The notes under the pieces were generated by a model. It saw only the letters and a program-made list of their open reading frames with translations. It did no database searches and was not told the origin of the DNA. From JAFGAV01 sp041479055 (GTDB lineage: Bacteria > Acidobacteriota > Aminicenantia > Aminicenantales > JAFGAV01), in NCBI GenBank assembly GCA_963702835.1, contig OY969762.1, forward strand, positions 1,550,001-1,614,000: 64,000 nucleotides of DNA, given 5' to 3'. Both the position numbers and the translations under genes were made by a program. Below are positions 24,137 through 32,843 of this stretch, piece after piece (positions within the stretch are counted from its first letter, which is position 1; the number at the start of each line of letters is the position of its first letter).

Positions 24137-26998
24137 TCACACCTTCCAGAAAGAACAGCCATGGATCTTCGGGTGGCTACTCTGGCCGGCGGACCGCACC
24201 TCGCCTCTCAGCCAGCAGGCCGGCGGCGAGCCGTAGGTGGGGCAAGCCGACGCACCCACGCCCTCCAGTAGCCCCGTCTCGTCCTCGAATAAATAGAAAT
24301 ACTTCAGGCCGCCGGCCGTCGCCTTCTGCCGGGCGTCCACCACGCGCACCAGGAGCTCGACCCGGCGGCCGTCGAGCTGGGCCAGGTCCTTGATGCGCAG
24401 CGCCGGCCGCTTCCCGTTGTAGAGGTCGAGGGGCTCGCCCTGGGGCAGGAACCCCAGGCTGTCGTACATAAGGCGCGCCTTGTCCCGCGCCTCAAGGTCC
24501 GAAACCTCGCCCAAGTCCTCGATGCCCTGGAAGTAGCGCAGCACCTGCCGCGAGCGCTTGGGCTCGAGCGAGTCGAAAACGCCGGCCCGGATGAGCGAGA
24601 GGAGCTCGGCCCGCGTCAGCTTGACCCGGGCCAGGAAGTCCTCCATGGACAGGTAGTCGCCGCCGTGCCTCTCCTCGATGAGCTTCTCCGCGGTCTTGAG
24701 GGCCAAGCCCTTGATGGACAGCAGCCCGACCCGGATCCCCCGGCCCTCCACCTCAAACTGGTAGAGGCTGCGGTTGATGTCCGGGCCGAGCACGGGGATG
24801 CCCAGGCGCTTGGCCTCCTCGATGTATTCCGGCAGCTGGTAGTACCCGCCGCCGGCGTTGAGCACGGCGGCCAGGTAGGCCACCGTATGGTGGGCCTTGA
24901 GGTAGACGGCCTGGTAGGCCATCGCGGCGTAAGAGGCGCTGTGGGCCTTGTTGAAGGAGTAGGAGGAGAATTTCTCCATCATCCTCCACAGCTTGTCCAC
25001 CTCCGCGGCGGCATAGCCCCGCGCCCGGGCTTCCTTGAAGAACCGCTCCTTGAGCGCGGCCTCCGGCCCGCCCCTCCGCTTCAGCCCGCGGCGCAGCAGG
25101 TCGCCCTCCTCCGGCGGCATCCCGGCCACGCGCTCGGCCACCTGCATGACCTGTTCTTCATAGAGGAGGAAGCCGCCCGTTTCGGGCAGGATCCGCTCCA
25201 GGAACGGGTCGCGGGCCACGGGCCGGCCCTCCCGGCTTCGGAGCAGCGCCTCCTTCATCCCGCTCTCGGTCGGGCCGGGCCGGATGAGGGCCAGGGCCTG
25301 GGTCAGCTCCCGGATGTTCTCCGGCTTCATCCGGCGGAGGAGGTTCATCATGGCCGGGCTCTCCACCTGGAAGCAGCCGATGGTCCGGCTGCTCCGCAGC
25401 AGCGCGGCGACCTTGGGGTCGCGCGGCGGGAGGCTGCGCAGGCCGAGACTCTCCCGGGTCTGGGAAATCGCCGCCAGACCCCGCACCGAGAGCAGGTCGA
25501 GCTTGATGAGCTTGAGGTCCTCGACCGCGTCCCGGTCGAAGTGGGCCATAACCGGCCCCTTGGCCGACTTCTCCAGGGGCAGGTAGCGGCCGGCCGGCGC
25601 GGGAGTGAGGATGATGCCGCCCACATGGAGCGATTTTTCGGCATAGACGCCGCCCAGGTCCGAGGCCAGGCGCCAGACTTCCTCGGCGCCCACCGGCGGC
25701 CGGCCGCGCCGCAGGGAATCCGGCTCGGCGAAGAAGGGGACCCGCTGGCTCAGGCCGCGCGCCTCCTCGGGCGGAAGGCCCAGGGCCCGGGCCGTCTCAT
25801 AGACCGCCGAGCGGGCCCGGTAGTTCTTCAGGCTGCAAACGAAGGCCGCGCCCGTGCGGCCGGCCGCCGCGGCGCCGCCTTTTTCGTCCCAGTTCCCGCC
25901 GCTCCCGCCGCCGTACTTCTCCAGGACGTAGGCCAGGACCTCGTCCCGGCGCCGCGAGTCGAAGTCCAGGTCGATGTCGGGCGGGTCGTTCCGGCCGCGG
26001 TTGAGAAAGCGCTCGAAGTAGAGGTCGAACTCCACGGGGTTGAGGTGGGAGATGCCCAGCAGGTAAGCCAGGTAGGATGAGGCGCCCGAGCCCTTGAGGT
26101 TGTGGAGGATGCCGCGGCGGCGGGCGAACTCGACCACGTCGTGGACCACCAGGAAGTAGGGCGCGAACCCCGACTCCTCGACGGCGGCCAGCTCGCGCCG
26201 GGCCCGCTCCCGCTCGCGCCAGCCGAGGCCCGGCCGCTCGCCGAGCCGGGCCATGACCGTCTCGCGCAGCGGCACGGGGAAAAGGTCGGCCGGCAGCGGC
26301 GGGACGATGTCCTCGAAGCGGAAGGGCCCGCACTTCTCGGCCACCTCGAAAGTGCGGGCCGCTGCCTGTCTGGCCGGGGGGCCGAACCACTTGGCGGCCA
26401 GCGCCTCCTGGGCCGGGCCGAAGAGCTCGATCTTGGAAGCCAGCCTGTCCCGCTCCGGCGGGAAGGGAATCTTTTCGGTGATGGCCCGCAGCAGGACCAG
26501 CCGGTCGGGGCTCATGATAAACTTCAGGGGGTTGGCCCAGACCAGGGGCAGGCCGTGCCGCCGCGCCAGGCGCCGGGCGGTGCGGAAGTTGAAGAACTCG
26601 CAGCCGAGATAGACGTCCGCTCCGTCGAGCGCCGCCACCCCGCTCTCCTCCACGCATTGCTCGTCGCCGGCCTTGGGGATGAGGATCACGACCAGCCCCT
26701 CGGCCGCCTCGAGCTTCCGGCGGTTGAGCGTCTCCACCAGCCGCCAGTACCCTTCCCGGCTCTTCGGCAGAAACAGGAAGCGGCGGCCCCCCCCGAGCTC
26801 CATCTCGCAGCCGAAGAGGGGCTTGAAACCATGGTCCTCGGCGGCCCGTTTCCATTTGGCCCAGCCGTAGAGGTTCTCGATGTCGGCGATGGCCGCCGCG
26901 GGCAGCCGGCCCCGCGCCGCCCAGGAACCGGCCTCCTCGATGGTGATGGCGCCCCGGCCCCGGCTGTACACCGAATGGAGACGGAGGGGGATGAACAT
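24137..26998 (-). CDS. dnaE2: DnaE2-like error-prone C-family DNA polymerase
   Basis: 953 residues, shorter than replicative DnaE (~1160) and most DnaE2 (~1050). The N-terminal PHP domain is recognisable but lacks key metal ligands: LRLHSVYSRG where LHxHSxYS is usual, and IADIENLYGW in place of TDHGNLFG. The palm has PDIDLDFDSRRRDEVLAYV; GCFQVESPAMMNLLRRMKP, LIRPGP and YSFNKAHSASYAAMAYQ are also present; an OB fold (VELLVRVVDARQ) closes the protein. With a Y-family polymerase 13 bases upstream and lexA before it, this is an SOS translesion polymerase (inference from context). GC-rich, unlike the pair that follows. Confidence 0.9.
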   Translation of the reverse strand: MFIPLRLHSVYSRGRGAITIEEAGSWAARGRLPAAAIADIENLYGWAKWKRAAEDHGFKPLFGCEMELGGGRRFLFLPKSREGYWRLVETLNRRKLEAAEGLVVILIPKAGDEQCVEESGVAALDGADVYLGCEFFNFRTARRLARRHGLPLVWANPLKFIMSPDRLVLLRAITEKIPFPPERDRLASKIELFGPAQEALAAKWFGPPARQAAARTFEVAEKCGPFRFEDIVPPLPADLFPVPLRETVMARLGERPGLGWRERERARRELAAVEESGFAPYFLVVHDVVEFARRRGILHNLKGSGASSYLAYLLGISHLNPVEFDLYFERFLNRGRNDPPDIDLDFDSRRRDEVLAYVLEKYGGGSGGNWDEKGGAAAAGRTGAAFVCSLKNYRARSAVYETARALGLPPEEARGLSQRVPFFAEPDSLRRGRPPVGAEEVWRLASDLGGVYAEKSLHVGGIILTPAPAGRYLPLEKSAKGPVMAHFDRDAVEDLKLIKLDLLSVRGLAAISQTRESLGLRSLPPRDPKVAALLRSSRTIGCFQVESPAMMNLLRRMKPENIRELTQALALIRPGPTESGMKEALLRSREGRPVARDPFLERILPETGGFLLYEEQVMQVAERVAGMPPEEGDLLRRGLKRRGGPEAALKERFFKEARARGYAAAEVDKLWRMMEKFSSYSFNKAHSASYAAMAYQAVYLKAHHTVAYLAAVLNAGGGYYQLPEYIEEAKRLGIPVLGPDINRSLYQFEVEGRGIRVGLLSIKGLALKTAEKLIEERHGGDYLSMEDFLARVKLTRAELLSLIRAGVFDSLEPKRSRQVLRYFQGIEDLGEVSDLEARDKARLMYDSLGFLPQGEPLDLYNGKRPALRIKDLAQLDGRRVELLVRVVDARQKATAGGLKYFYLFEDETGLLEGVGASACPTYGSPPACWLRGEVRSAGQSSHPKIHGCSFWKV

Positions 26999-27011
26999 GC
27001 TCCCTCCCCTC

Positions 27012-28241
27012 CTACCTGGTCAAGGAGGCCGTCTTGAGGACGAACCCCCGCTCCTTCTCGAAACCGTAGAGCGGGTCGAGCATCCGCTCCCGGGCGGTGA
27101 GGAGCGAGCCGAACCCGTACTTCTCCCGCACTTGGTCCATGGCCGCGCCCAACTGCTCCCGGCGCGGGGCGTAGGGCTCGAACAGCGACAGGGGCCGGGC
27201 CCGCACCAGGTCGGAAGCCTTGACCCCTACCAGCCGCAGGGCCAGCCGCGACCCTTCGAACAGCGGTTGGAACAGCTCCTGGGCGATGCGGAAGATGTCG
27301 CCCATCTCCTGCCGCGGGGTGAGCAGCAGCCGACGCCGGGCCTCGGTGCGGAAGTCGGAGTAGCGCGCCTTGACCTCGATGATGTGGGCGTAGAGGCAGC
27401 CCTGCCGCAGGGCCAGGGTCAGACGGTCGCAGAGGTAGGCCAGGTGGGCCAGGAGCAGCCTCCGGTCCCAGAGGTCCTGGAGAAAGGTCGTCTCACGCGA
27501 GACCGACTTGGGCACGACGCGGGTGACGACCGGCCGGGTGTCGATGCCGCGCGCCTGGAGATAGAGCTCCTCGCCCTCCAGGCCGAACAGGGCCCGGAGC
27601 GAGGCGCGCGGCAGGCCCCACAGGTCGCCCAGACGGTGGATGTTGAGCAGGCGCAGGATCGTCTGGGACTTGGGGCCGATGCCGGGCAGGGCTTCGATGC
27701 CCAGGCCGCGCAGGAAGTCCTCCTCGCCGCCCGGTTCGACCTCGTAGTAGCCGCCGGGCTTGGCTCTTTTGGTGGCCAGCCGGGCCAGAATCTTGTTGGG
27801 GCCGGCGCCGGCCGAGACGCCCAATCCCAGCTCGCGCTCCAGGCGGGCCTTGAGGTCGCGGCCGGCCTGGGAGAAGGAGGGATAGAGATGACCGCAGCGG
27901 GTGAAGTCAAGGTAGGCCTCGTCCAGGGAAGCCTCCTCGACATCGGGCGTGGCCTGGTGGAGGAGGCGGAAAAACTTTTCGGAAAAGGATTGATAGACAT
28001 GGTGGTTGCCCCGGACGAATACGGCCTGAGGGCAGAGCTGATAGGCCTTGGCCAGGGGCATGCCGGTGTGGACGCCGTAGCGACGGGCCTCGTAGGAGCA
28101 GGTGGAGGCGACGCCCCGCTCATAGGGCAGGCCTCCGACGACGACCGGCTTGCCCTTGAGCGTGGGGTCGAGAAGCGTCTCCACGGCGGCGAAGAAGGCG
28201 TCGATGTCGATGTGAACGATAAATCTCCGTCGGGCGTTCAT
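27012..28241 (-). CDS. dinB: Y-family DNA polymerase (DinB/Pol IV-like)
   Basis: 409 residues. Catalytic motifs are IVHIDIDAFFAAVE near the N-terminus and SLDEAYLDFTRCG (~100); the finger, thumb (GIGPKSQTILRLLNIHRLGDL) and little-finger regions follow. DinB-like polymerases bypass damaged bases. Start set at 28241 (MNARRRF) behind AGGTGAGG; an in-frame extension to 28334 would run through the repeat and has no site. It lies between lexA and the DnaE2-like gene, 13 bases from the latter. Both catalytic acids are present, so it is an active polymerase, unlike ImuB. Regulation by LexA is likely. Confidence 0.92.
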   Translation of the reverse strand: MNARRRFIVHIDIDAFFAAVETLLDPTLKGKPVVVGGLPYERGVASTCSYEARRYGVHTGMPLAKAYQLCPQAVFVRGNHHVYQSFSEKFFRLLHQATPDVEEASLDEAYLDFTRCGHLYPSFSQAGRDLKARLERELGLGVSAGAGPNKILARLATKRAKPGGYYEVEPGGEEDFLRGLGIEALPGIGPKSQTILRLLNIHRLGDLWGLPRASLRALFGLEGEELYLQARGIDTRPVVTRVVPKSVSRETTFLQDLWDRRLLLAHLAYLCDRLTLALRQGCLYAHIIEVKARYSDFRTEARRRLLLTPRQEMGDIFRIAQELFQPLFEGSRLALRLVGVKASDLVRARPLSLFEPYAPRREQLGAAMDQVREKYGFGSLLTARERMLDPLYGFEKERGFVLKTASLTR

Positions 28242-28258
28242 GGCCTCACCTGTGAAAT

Positions 28259-28435
28259 CCTTGGAATCCCCGGCGCCCGAGCACCGGGCGCGCCTCCTTG
28301 GAGGGGGAACCCGCTTCGCGTTTCCCCCTTCCAACGTTCGCTTCGCTCACTGCCTCCCTTTCTCGGACTCCGTCCTGCGACCAAGGGGGCTTACCCCCTT
28401 GGAACCCCCGGCATCCGGAAATGCACCGGATGCCG
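28259..28435. repeat. Dispersed multi-hairpin repeat R2, copy 2 plus a partial unit
   Basis: 28298-28435 repeats the backbone of 11221-11368: long stem from TTGGAGGGGGAA, CCAAGGGGG with CCCCCTTGG at 28381-28402, then GGCATCCGG with CCGGATGCC at 28410-28434. Here the middle hairpins are shorter (GGAC-TCC-GTCC near 28365). A partial third unit precedes it: CTTGGAATCCCC at 28260-28271 followed by GCGCCCG with CGGGCGC (28273-28291). It fills most of the 275-base gap between dinB and lexA. Confidence 0.75.
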
Positions 28436-28516
28436 CGCCCCGCCCGGGGGAAAAACGGGAAGGGCGCGGCCTTGGCGCCGATGCGCGCCGGAACAAAACG
28501 GGTTATGGGGACATGT

Positions 28517-29134
28517 TCAATACTTGCGCAGCACGCCGATCACCCGGCCCAGCACCCGCAGCTCGCGGACTTCGATCGCCTGAAACTCCGGGTTCTCCGG
28601 CACGAGCAGGAGGCGGCCGTCCTCGCGCCGCAGGCGCTTGAGGGTGACCGAGCCGTCGTCCAGCCGGGCCACCACCATCTCGCCCGGGTTGGCCACGGCC
28701 GTCCGCTCGATGACCACGCGGTCGCCGTCATCGATGTAGGCGTCGATCATCGACTTGCCCTCGACACGGATGCAGAAGACGTTGGCCGCCCTCCGGCCCA
28801 CCATCCAGTCGGGAACATCCATGCTCTCGCCCGGAAGGTCGAACACCTCGCGCGGCCAGCCGGCCGGCACCGGCCCGAGCAGGGGCACCCGGACCTGGCT
28901 GGCCTGCGGCGCGGCGAGGCCCGCCAGCCGCAGCTCGCCCGCCTCGCGCGCCAGGTAGCCCTTCCGCTCCAGGCTCTGGACATGCTTGAACACGGCCGAG
29001 GGGCTGGCGATGCCCAGCTCCTCGCCCAGCCGCCGGATGGTGGGCGCGTAGCCGTGGCGGAGGACAAAGGCTTCCAGGGCCTGGAGCACCCGCCGCTGCC
29101 TGTTGGTCAATTCCCGGCTGACTTTGTTCACCAT
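28517..29134 (-). CDS. lexA: LexA repressor
   Basis: 205 residues. The N-terminal winged helix (LTNRQRRVLQALEAFVLRHG, YAPTIRRLGEELGIASPSAV) and the S24 protease domain are complete: cleavage site A91-G92 in PVPAGWP, catalytic S128 in VEGKSMIDAYIDDGD and K166 in GSVTLKRL. It represses SOS genes until RecA-driven self-cleavage. Start at 29134 (MVNKVSREL) because AAGGTG precedes it and the -10 box of its promoter lies within the longer alternative. It probably controls itself through the direct repeat at 29126-29141 and the downstream dinB and dnaE2 genes. Confidence 0.95.
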   Translation of the reverse strand: MVNKVSRELTNRQRRVLQALEAFVLRHGYAPTIRRLGEELGIASPSAVFKHVQSLERKGYLAREAGELRLAGLAAPQASQVRVPLLGPVPAGWPREVFDLPGESMDVPDWMVGRRAANVFCIRVEGKSMIDAYIDDGDRVVIERTAVANPGEMVVARLDDGSVTLKRLRREDGRLLLVPENPEFQAIEVRELRVLGRVIGVLRKY

Positions 29135-29141
29135 TTTGTTC
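29126..29141. promoter_or_regulatory. Candidate LexA box: GTTC-N8-GTTC direct repeat
   Basis: The plus strand reads GTTCACCATTTTGTTC, two GTTC half-sites 12 bases apart inside a 10-bp direct repeat (GGTGAACAAA twice on the lexA strand). It overlaps the lexA ribosome binding site and start. Alphaproteobacterial LexA boxes are direct repeats GTTC-N7-GTTC, so a similar architecture is suggested. It could also be a coincidence of the coding sequence. Confidence 0.45.
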
Positions 29142-29150
29142 ACCTTATAT

Positions 29151-29179
29151 AAAATAGGCCTCCGGGAGCCGTTTGTCAA
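29151..29179 (-). promoter_or_regulatory. lexA promoter
   Basis: TTGACA (29179-29174), 17-base spacer, TATTTT (29156-29151) on the minus strand. Transcription would start near 29144, only about 10 bases before the ATG at 29134, leaving AAGGTG (29146-29141) at the extreme 5' end. Confidence 0.7.
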
Positions 29180-29229
29180 GGGGGGAAAATAAAAAAAGGC
29201 CCTATTTCAAAGCTATTAAATATTCAACA

Positions 29230-30549
29230 TCATCGAACAACAGCCGCCGCCGAGTTGGATTCGATAAAATATTCAGCGGCGGCGCGGCTCAATTCCTTCC
29301 GGCTCAAGGAAGCCAATCCATTCCTGAGTTCTTTTGAATCGATGCCGAGTTGATGCCGACGGCCGAGCGAGAAGGCAAGCCCGTAACAATTTAAAGCGAG
29401 AGCGGTTTCCGGCAGCTCCTGCGTCCCGAGCAAGAAGCCGAACATGTTGTTGGCCAATTGAATGTCTTCGGGCCGAAGGGGGACTCTCAGGGCTCTGGAC
29501 ACGAAACTCTTGATGCGCCCCACGGCCTCCTCGGCTGATTCCCCTGTTTTGAGTTGTGCGCTGACGGCCAGCATCTCAGGGTCATCCAGCGGGGCGAAGT
29601 TCACCGAATACTGCCCGGCCTCAAGCTTCCAGGAATACGTCTGGAGCAGGGAGGCACACAGGACAAAGGCCGGATAAGCCTCATGGCCGGGCGAAGGAGC
29701 CCGGTAAGCGACACAGGCAACAGGAATTTTGGCGGTGCTGTCAGGCTGGATTATTTTTAAGGTTTTGCCTTTAGCCGGGCCGGGCTCGGCCGGCGCAGGC
29801 GCCCGTTCGCCCGGGGGGATATTTCCAAAACATCCTTCTATCAATTTTGGGGCATCCTCCAGGTCGAAATTCCCGGCCAGGATGACGACGGCATTCTTCG
29901 GCTTATAGTATCTGGCCAATCGCCCTTTGACCTGTTCGAGGGTTATGGAGTTCACCTGTTCAACCAGCCCTCCTTTGCGGCCGCCATTCGGCGTGGGGCG
30001 AATGAGCTCCCGAGCGTTGTTGTGGGCCGCCAGAGCGGGGATGCTAGTGAACATGTTGTTCAGCTCAGCCGCGTCCCGCGGTTTTTCGCGCCTCAAGTCC
30101 TGATCAGAAACATGGAGCTCTCTCATCCGTGAGCAGGAGTCGGCCATCTCTGCTTCTAGTCGCGGCGAAGGGAAAACAGTGGCGAAGACAGTGTACCGGT
30201 CTCCTGTCTGAGCATTCCACCCTTGCGGATAAAGGCTGATGAAATCCTGGATGCTGCGCGCCTTGGCTGTTCCCGCCGCGGAGGTGAGGGTGAGGTGCTC
30301 GAGGAGATGCCCCAACCCCGATGAGCCCGCCGGGTCATGGTCGCCCCCGAGGTTGTAAAGGACGACCAGGGCGATGTTCCGGCTTTGAGGAACAGGCCGC
30401 AAGATGACTTCCAGGCCGTTTTTCAACGTGTATTCTTTGATCTGCGGCGTGCTGCCGGCGCAGGAATTGGCACCTTTAGCCTCTCGGGGAAAACAAAGAA
30501 AGAGGACTGTTGAAAAAAACAAAGCCAATAACTTTTTCACAGTATTCAT
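29230..30549 (-). CDS. Secreted M16 family zinc peptidase
   Basis: 439 residues with a signal peptide (KKLLALFFSTVLFLCF, cleaved near residue 26). The inverted zinc motif HxxEH is intact as HLLEH (H81, E84, H85) with the distal Glu at E162 in RDAAELNN. A second, C-terminal M16 lobe (~200-430, VNSITLEQVKGRLARYYKP) completes the single-chain layout. It would cleave peptides in the periplasm. Start at 30549 because it follows the SDR stop by one base with GGAAG inside the SDR end; the longer frame to 30576 overlaps that gene. Third gene of the minus-strand run after HAL and SDR. Confidence 0.88.
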   Translation of the reverse strand: MNTVKKLLALFFSTVLFLCFPREAKGANSCAGSTPQIKEYTLKNGLEVILRPVPQSRNIALVVLYNLGGDHDPAGSSGLGHLLEHLTLTSAAGTAKARSIQDFISLYPQGWNAQTGDRYTVFATVFPSPRLEAEMADSCSRMRELHVSDQDLRREKPRDAAELNNMFTSIPALAAHNNARELIRPTPNGGRKGGLVEQVNSITLEQVKGRLARYYKPKNAVVILAGNFDLEDAPKLIEGCFGNIPPGERAPAPAEPGPAKGKTLKIIQPDSTAKIPVACVAYRAPSPGHEAYPAFVLCASLLQTYSWKLEAGQYSVNFAPLDDPEMLAVSAQLKTGESAEEAVGRIKSFVSRALRVPLRPEDIQLANNMFGFLLGTQELPETALALNCYGLAFSLGRRHQLGIDSKELRNGLASLSRKELSRAAAEYFIESNSAAAVVR

Positions 30550-30550
30550 C

Positions 30551-31276
30551 TCACATCTTCCAGGCGCCAGCCACAACCAGATTGGCCCCGGTCACGGCGG
30601 CCGCCTTGTCTGAGACGAGGAACAGAACCGCTTCGGCTACGTCCCGGAAACCGCCCAAGAGCTTCACGGGGATCTTCGTCCCGGACGGGAGCCGGCCGCC
30701 CTGAAGCAGGCCCGGGGAGACCATGTTGACCGTGACCCCGGTCCCGGCCTCCGTGGCGGCGGCCGTGCGGGTGAGAAGAAGGAGCGAGGTCTTGGCCGCG
30801 GCATAGGGCAGGATGCCGGCAAAAGCAACGAGCTGCTCGGCCCGGTGGTAGCCGATGTTGACCACTCTCCCCCACCCCCCGGCCCTCATTCCCGGCAGGG
30901 CCGTCTTGAGACAGTGCCAGGCGCTGAGAAAATTGCCTTGATAAATATGTTCCCATTCAGGGGTGGTGACTTTTTCCCAGGGCTTCATCAGGAAAGGGCC
31001 GAAGTTGTTGACCAATACGTCCACCGGGCCCAGCCGCTGTCGAGCGGTCCGGACCAATCGGACACATTGTTTTTCCTGAAAGAGGTCAGCCCGGATGATG
31101 GCGCTCCGCTTGCCGCGGCTGCGGATGAGGCCGGCGACTTCGAGCGCCGCCTTCCGATTCGACCGATAGTGGACGGCGACGCCGCCGACCTCCTCGGCCT
31201 CGGCCAGCCGGAGGGCGATCTCTCGGCCGAGGCCGCGGCTCGAGCCGGTGACCAGGGCGATCCTTGTTGCGCTCAT
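30551..31276 (-). CDS. SDR family oxidoreductase, catalytic Ser missing
   Basis: 241 residues of a classical short-chain dehydrogenase: cofactor motif TGSSRGLG (residues 10-17), NNFG in place of NNAG (~92) and the active-site YAAAK (~157). The catalytic Ser normally 13 residues before the Tyr is absent; the segment reads VVNIGYHRAEQLVAF. Closest in shape to FabG/SDR reductases of the beta-ketoacyl type. Loss of the Ser may mean altered or lost reductase activity. Lies between histidine ammonia-lyase and the M16 gene, whose start follows its stop by one base. Confidence 0.85.
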   Translation of the reverse strand: MSATRIALVTGSSRGLGREIALRLAEAEEVGGVAVHYRSNRKAALEVAGLIRSRGKRSAIIRADLFQEKQCVRLVRTARQRLGPVDVLVNNFGPFLMKPWEKVTTPEWEHIYQGNFLSAWHCLKTALPGMRAGGWGRVVNIGYHRAEQLVAFAGILPYAAAKTSLLLLTRTAAATEAGTGVTVNMVSPGLLQGGRLPSGTKIPVKLLGGFRDVAEAVLFLVSDKAAAVTGANLVVAGAWKM

Positions 31277-31316
31277 GTCTTTTCTCCTGCAGGCAGAAAA
31301 ATCTGAGCAGCTTTCA

Positions 31317-32843
31317 TTATTTCAGTTTGCCAATCGCGGTTTCCACGGCTTCCAGCACCTCGCCCGACTCGACCACTGCCTTAAGCTTGTTGATGTCGTC
31401 GCACAGAGGCCGGTCCTCCTCCAGATGGGCCACATGCCTGCGCACAACTTCGTGGGCGGCCCGGACCCCCCGGCTCGGCTGGAGCGGCTTCCGGAAATCA
31501 ACGGCCTGGGCGCCGGCCATGAGCTCGATGGCCAGCACGGCCTGGGCGTTGTCGAGGATCTGCCGGGTCTTGAGCGCCGTGGTCATGCCCATGGACACGA
31601 AGTCCTCCTGGTCGGCCGCGGCCGGTATGGAGCCCGTGGCGGCCGGATGGCAGAGAATCCGGTTCTCACAGACCAGGGCGCCGGCCGTGTACTGGGACAA
31701 CATCATGCCGGAGAACATACCCGCGCCCTTGGACAGGAAGGCGGGCAGGCCCACGCTGAGGTGGGGGTTCAGCAGGCGGTTGGTGCGGCGCTCGCTGAGG
31801 ACGGCCACCGTGGTCACAGCCGTGCCCAGGAGCTCCAGGGCGAAGGCTTGGGGCACGCCCTGGAAGTTGGCCCCGGTGAGCACGACCTTCTCTTCGGGGA
31901 AGAAGACCGGGTTGTCGGCCGCGCCGCGAAGCTCAACCTCGAACATGGTGCGCGCCCATTTCAGGGCATCCCGCGCCGCTCCCACCACCTGGGGCGTGGA
32001 ACGCAAGCTGTAACAGTCCTGGACCTTTTTCTTGCCGAGGCCCTCCAGCATCTCGCTGCCCTCGGTGATGCGGCGGATATTCTCGGCCGATTCCAGCGCG
32101 CCGGGGTAGCCGCGGACCTTGTGCAGCCGCTCGTCGTAAGCCTTCATGTTGGCGTTGAGCACCTCCAGGGTCATGGCCGCCGCGATCTCCGAGGCCTGAA
32201 GCCAGCGGCCGGCGTCGTAGAGGGTCAGCGCGCCCAGGCCGGTGATGACGTTCGAGCCGTTGATCAGGGCCAGGCCGTCGCGGGCGGCCAGCACCAGGGG
32301 CTTGATCCCGGCCTTCTCCATAGCCTTCCGTCCGGGCAGCCGCTCACCCTTGTAGAAGGCCTCGCCCTCGCCCATGACCACCAAGGCCATCTGGGACATG
32401 GGCGACAGGTCGCCGCAGGCGCCCACCGAGCCTTTCTCGAACATGACCGGCGTCACGCCCCGGTTGAGCATCTCCTGGAGCGTCTCCGCCACCTGGAGCC
32501 GCAAACCCGAATGGCCGTGGCAGTGGACGCTCAGCCGGCTGAGCATGGCCGCCCGGACCACGTCTTCGGTGAACGGCCGGCCGTAGCCGGCAGCGTGGCT
32601 GTAGACGATGTACTTCTGGTACTGCTCCACCTGCTCCGGGGTCAAGACAACTTCGGACAGCTCGCCGATGCCGGTGTTGACCCCGTACATGATTTCGCGC
32701 TTCTGGATCTTGTCCTCCAGCAGGCCGCGGCATTTCTGGATGCGGCTCTTGGCTTCGGCCGAAAGCTCGACTTTCTCCCCGCCGCGGGCCACCTCCACGA
32801 CTTTCTCTATGGTCAAGTTCTTTCCGTCCAGGGTAAAGGCCAT
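31317..32843 (-). CDS. hutH: Histidine ammonia-lyase
   Basis: 508 residues, full length, converting L-histidine to urocanate and ammonia. Y53 (IMYGVNTGIG) and H83 (YSHAAGYGRP) match the HAL-type active site, and H83 favours histidine over tyrosine. The MIO-forming triad is Ala142-Cys143-Gly144 (GSVGACGDLSPM) instead of the usual Ala-Ser-Gly; Cys at this position can still form the electrophile in the studied enzyme. Start at 32843 behind AAGGAGG. No other hut genes (hutU, hutI) are in the window, so the pathway is completed elsewhere or the enzyme stands alone. Confidence 0.93.
   Translation of the reverse strand: MAFTLDGKNLTIEKVVEVARGGEKVELSAEAKSRIQKCRGLLEDKIQKREIMYGVNTGIGELSEVVLTPEQVEQYQKYIVYSHAAGYGRPFTEDVVRAAMLSRLSVHCHGHSGLRLQVAETLQEMLNRGVTPVMFEKGSVGACGDLSPMSQMALVVMGEGEAFYKGERLPGRKAMEKAGIKPLVLAARDGLALINGSNVITGLGALTLYDAGRWLQASEIAAAMTLEVLNANMKAYDERLHKVRGYPGALESAENIRRITEGSEMLEGLGKKKVQDCYSLRSTPQVVGAARDALKWARTMFEVELRGAADNPVFFPEEKVVLTGANFQGVPQAFALELLGTAVTTVAVLSERRTNRLLNPHLSVGLPAFLSKGAGMFSGMMLSQYTAGALVCENRILCHPAATGSIPAAADQEDFVSMGMTTALKTRQILDNAQAVLAIELMAGAQAVDFRKPLQPSRGVRAAHEVVRRHVAHLEEDRPLCDDINKLKAVVESGEVLEAVETAIGKLK

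Noticed and set aside
24665..26080. A 471-residue plus-strand frame opposite the DnaE2-like gene
   Set aside because: It is a high-GC shadow: low-complexity composition and no recognised domain, while the minus strand encodes clear polymerase motifs.
11315..28435. Integron attC sites suggested by conserved ends with variable hairpins
   Set aside because: The GTTRRRY/RYYYAAC core sites and an integrase are absent, and the copies do not flank gene cassettes.
26880..28583. A 567-residue plus-strand frame opposite dinB
   Set aside because: It spans the coding strand of dinB, the repeat and part of lexA with no domain; a shadow.
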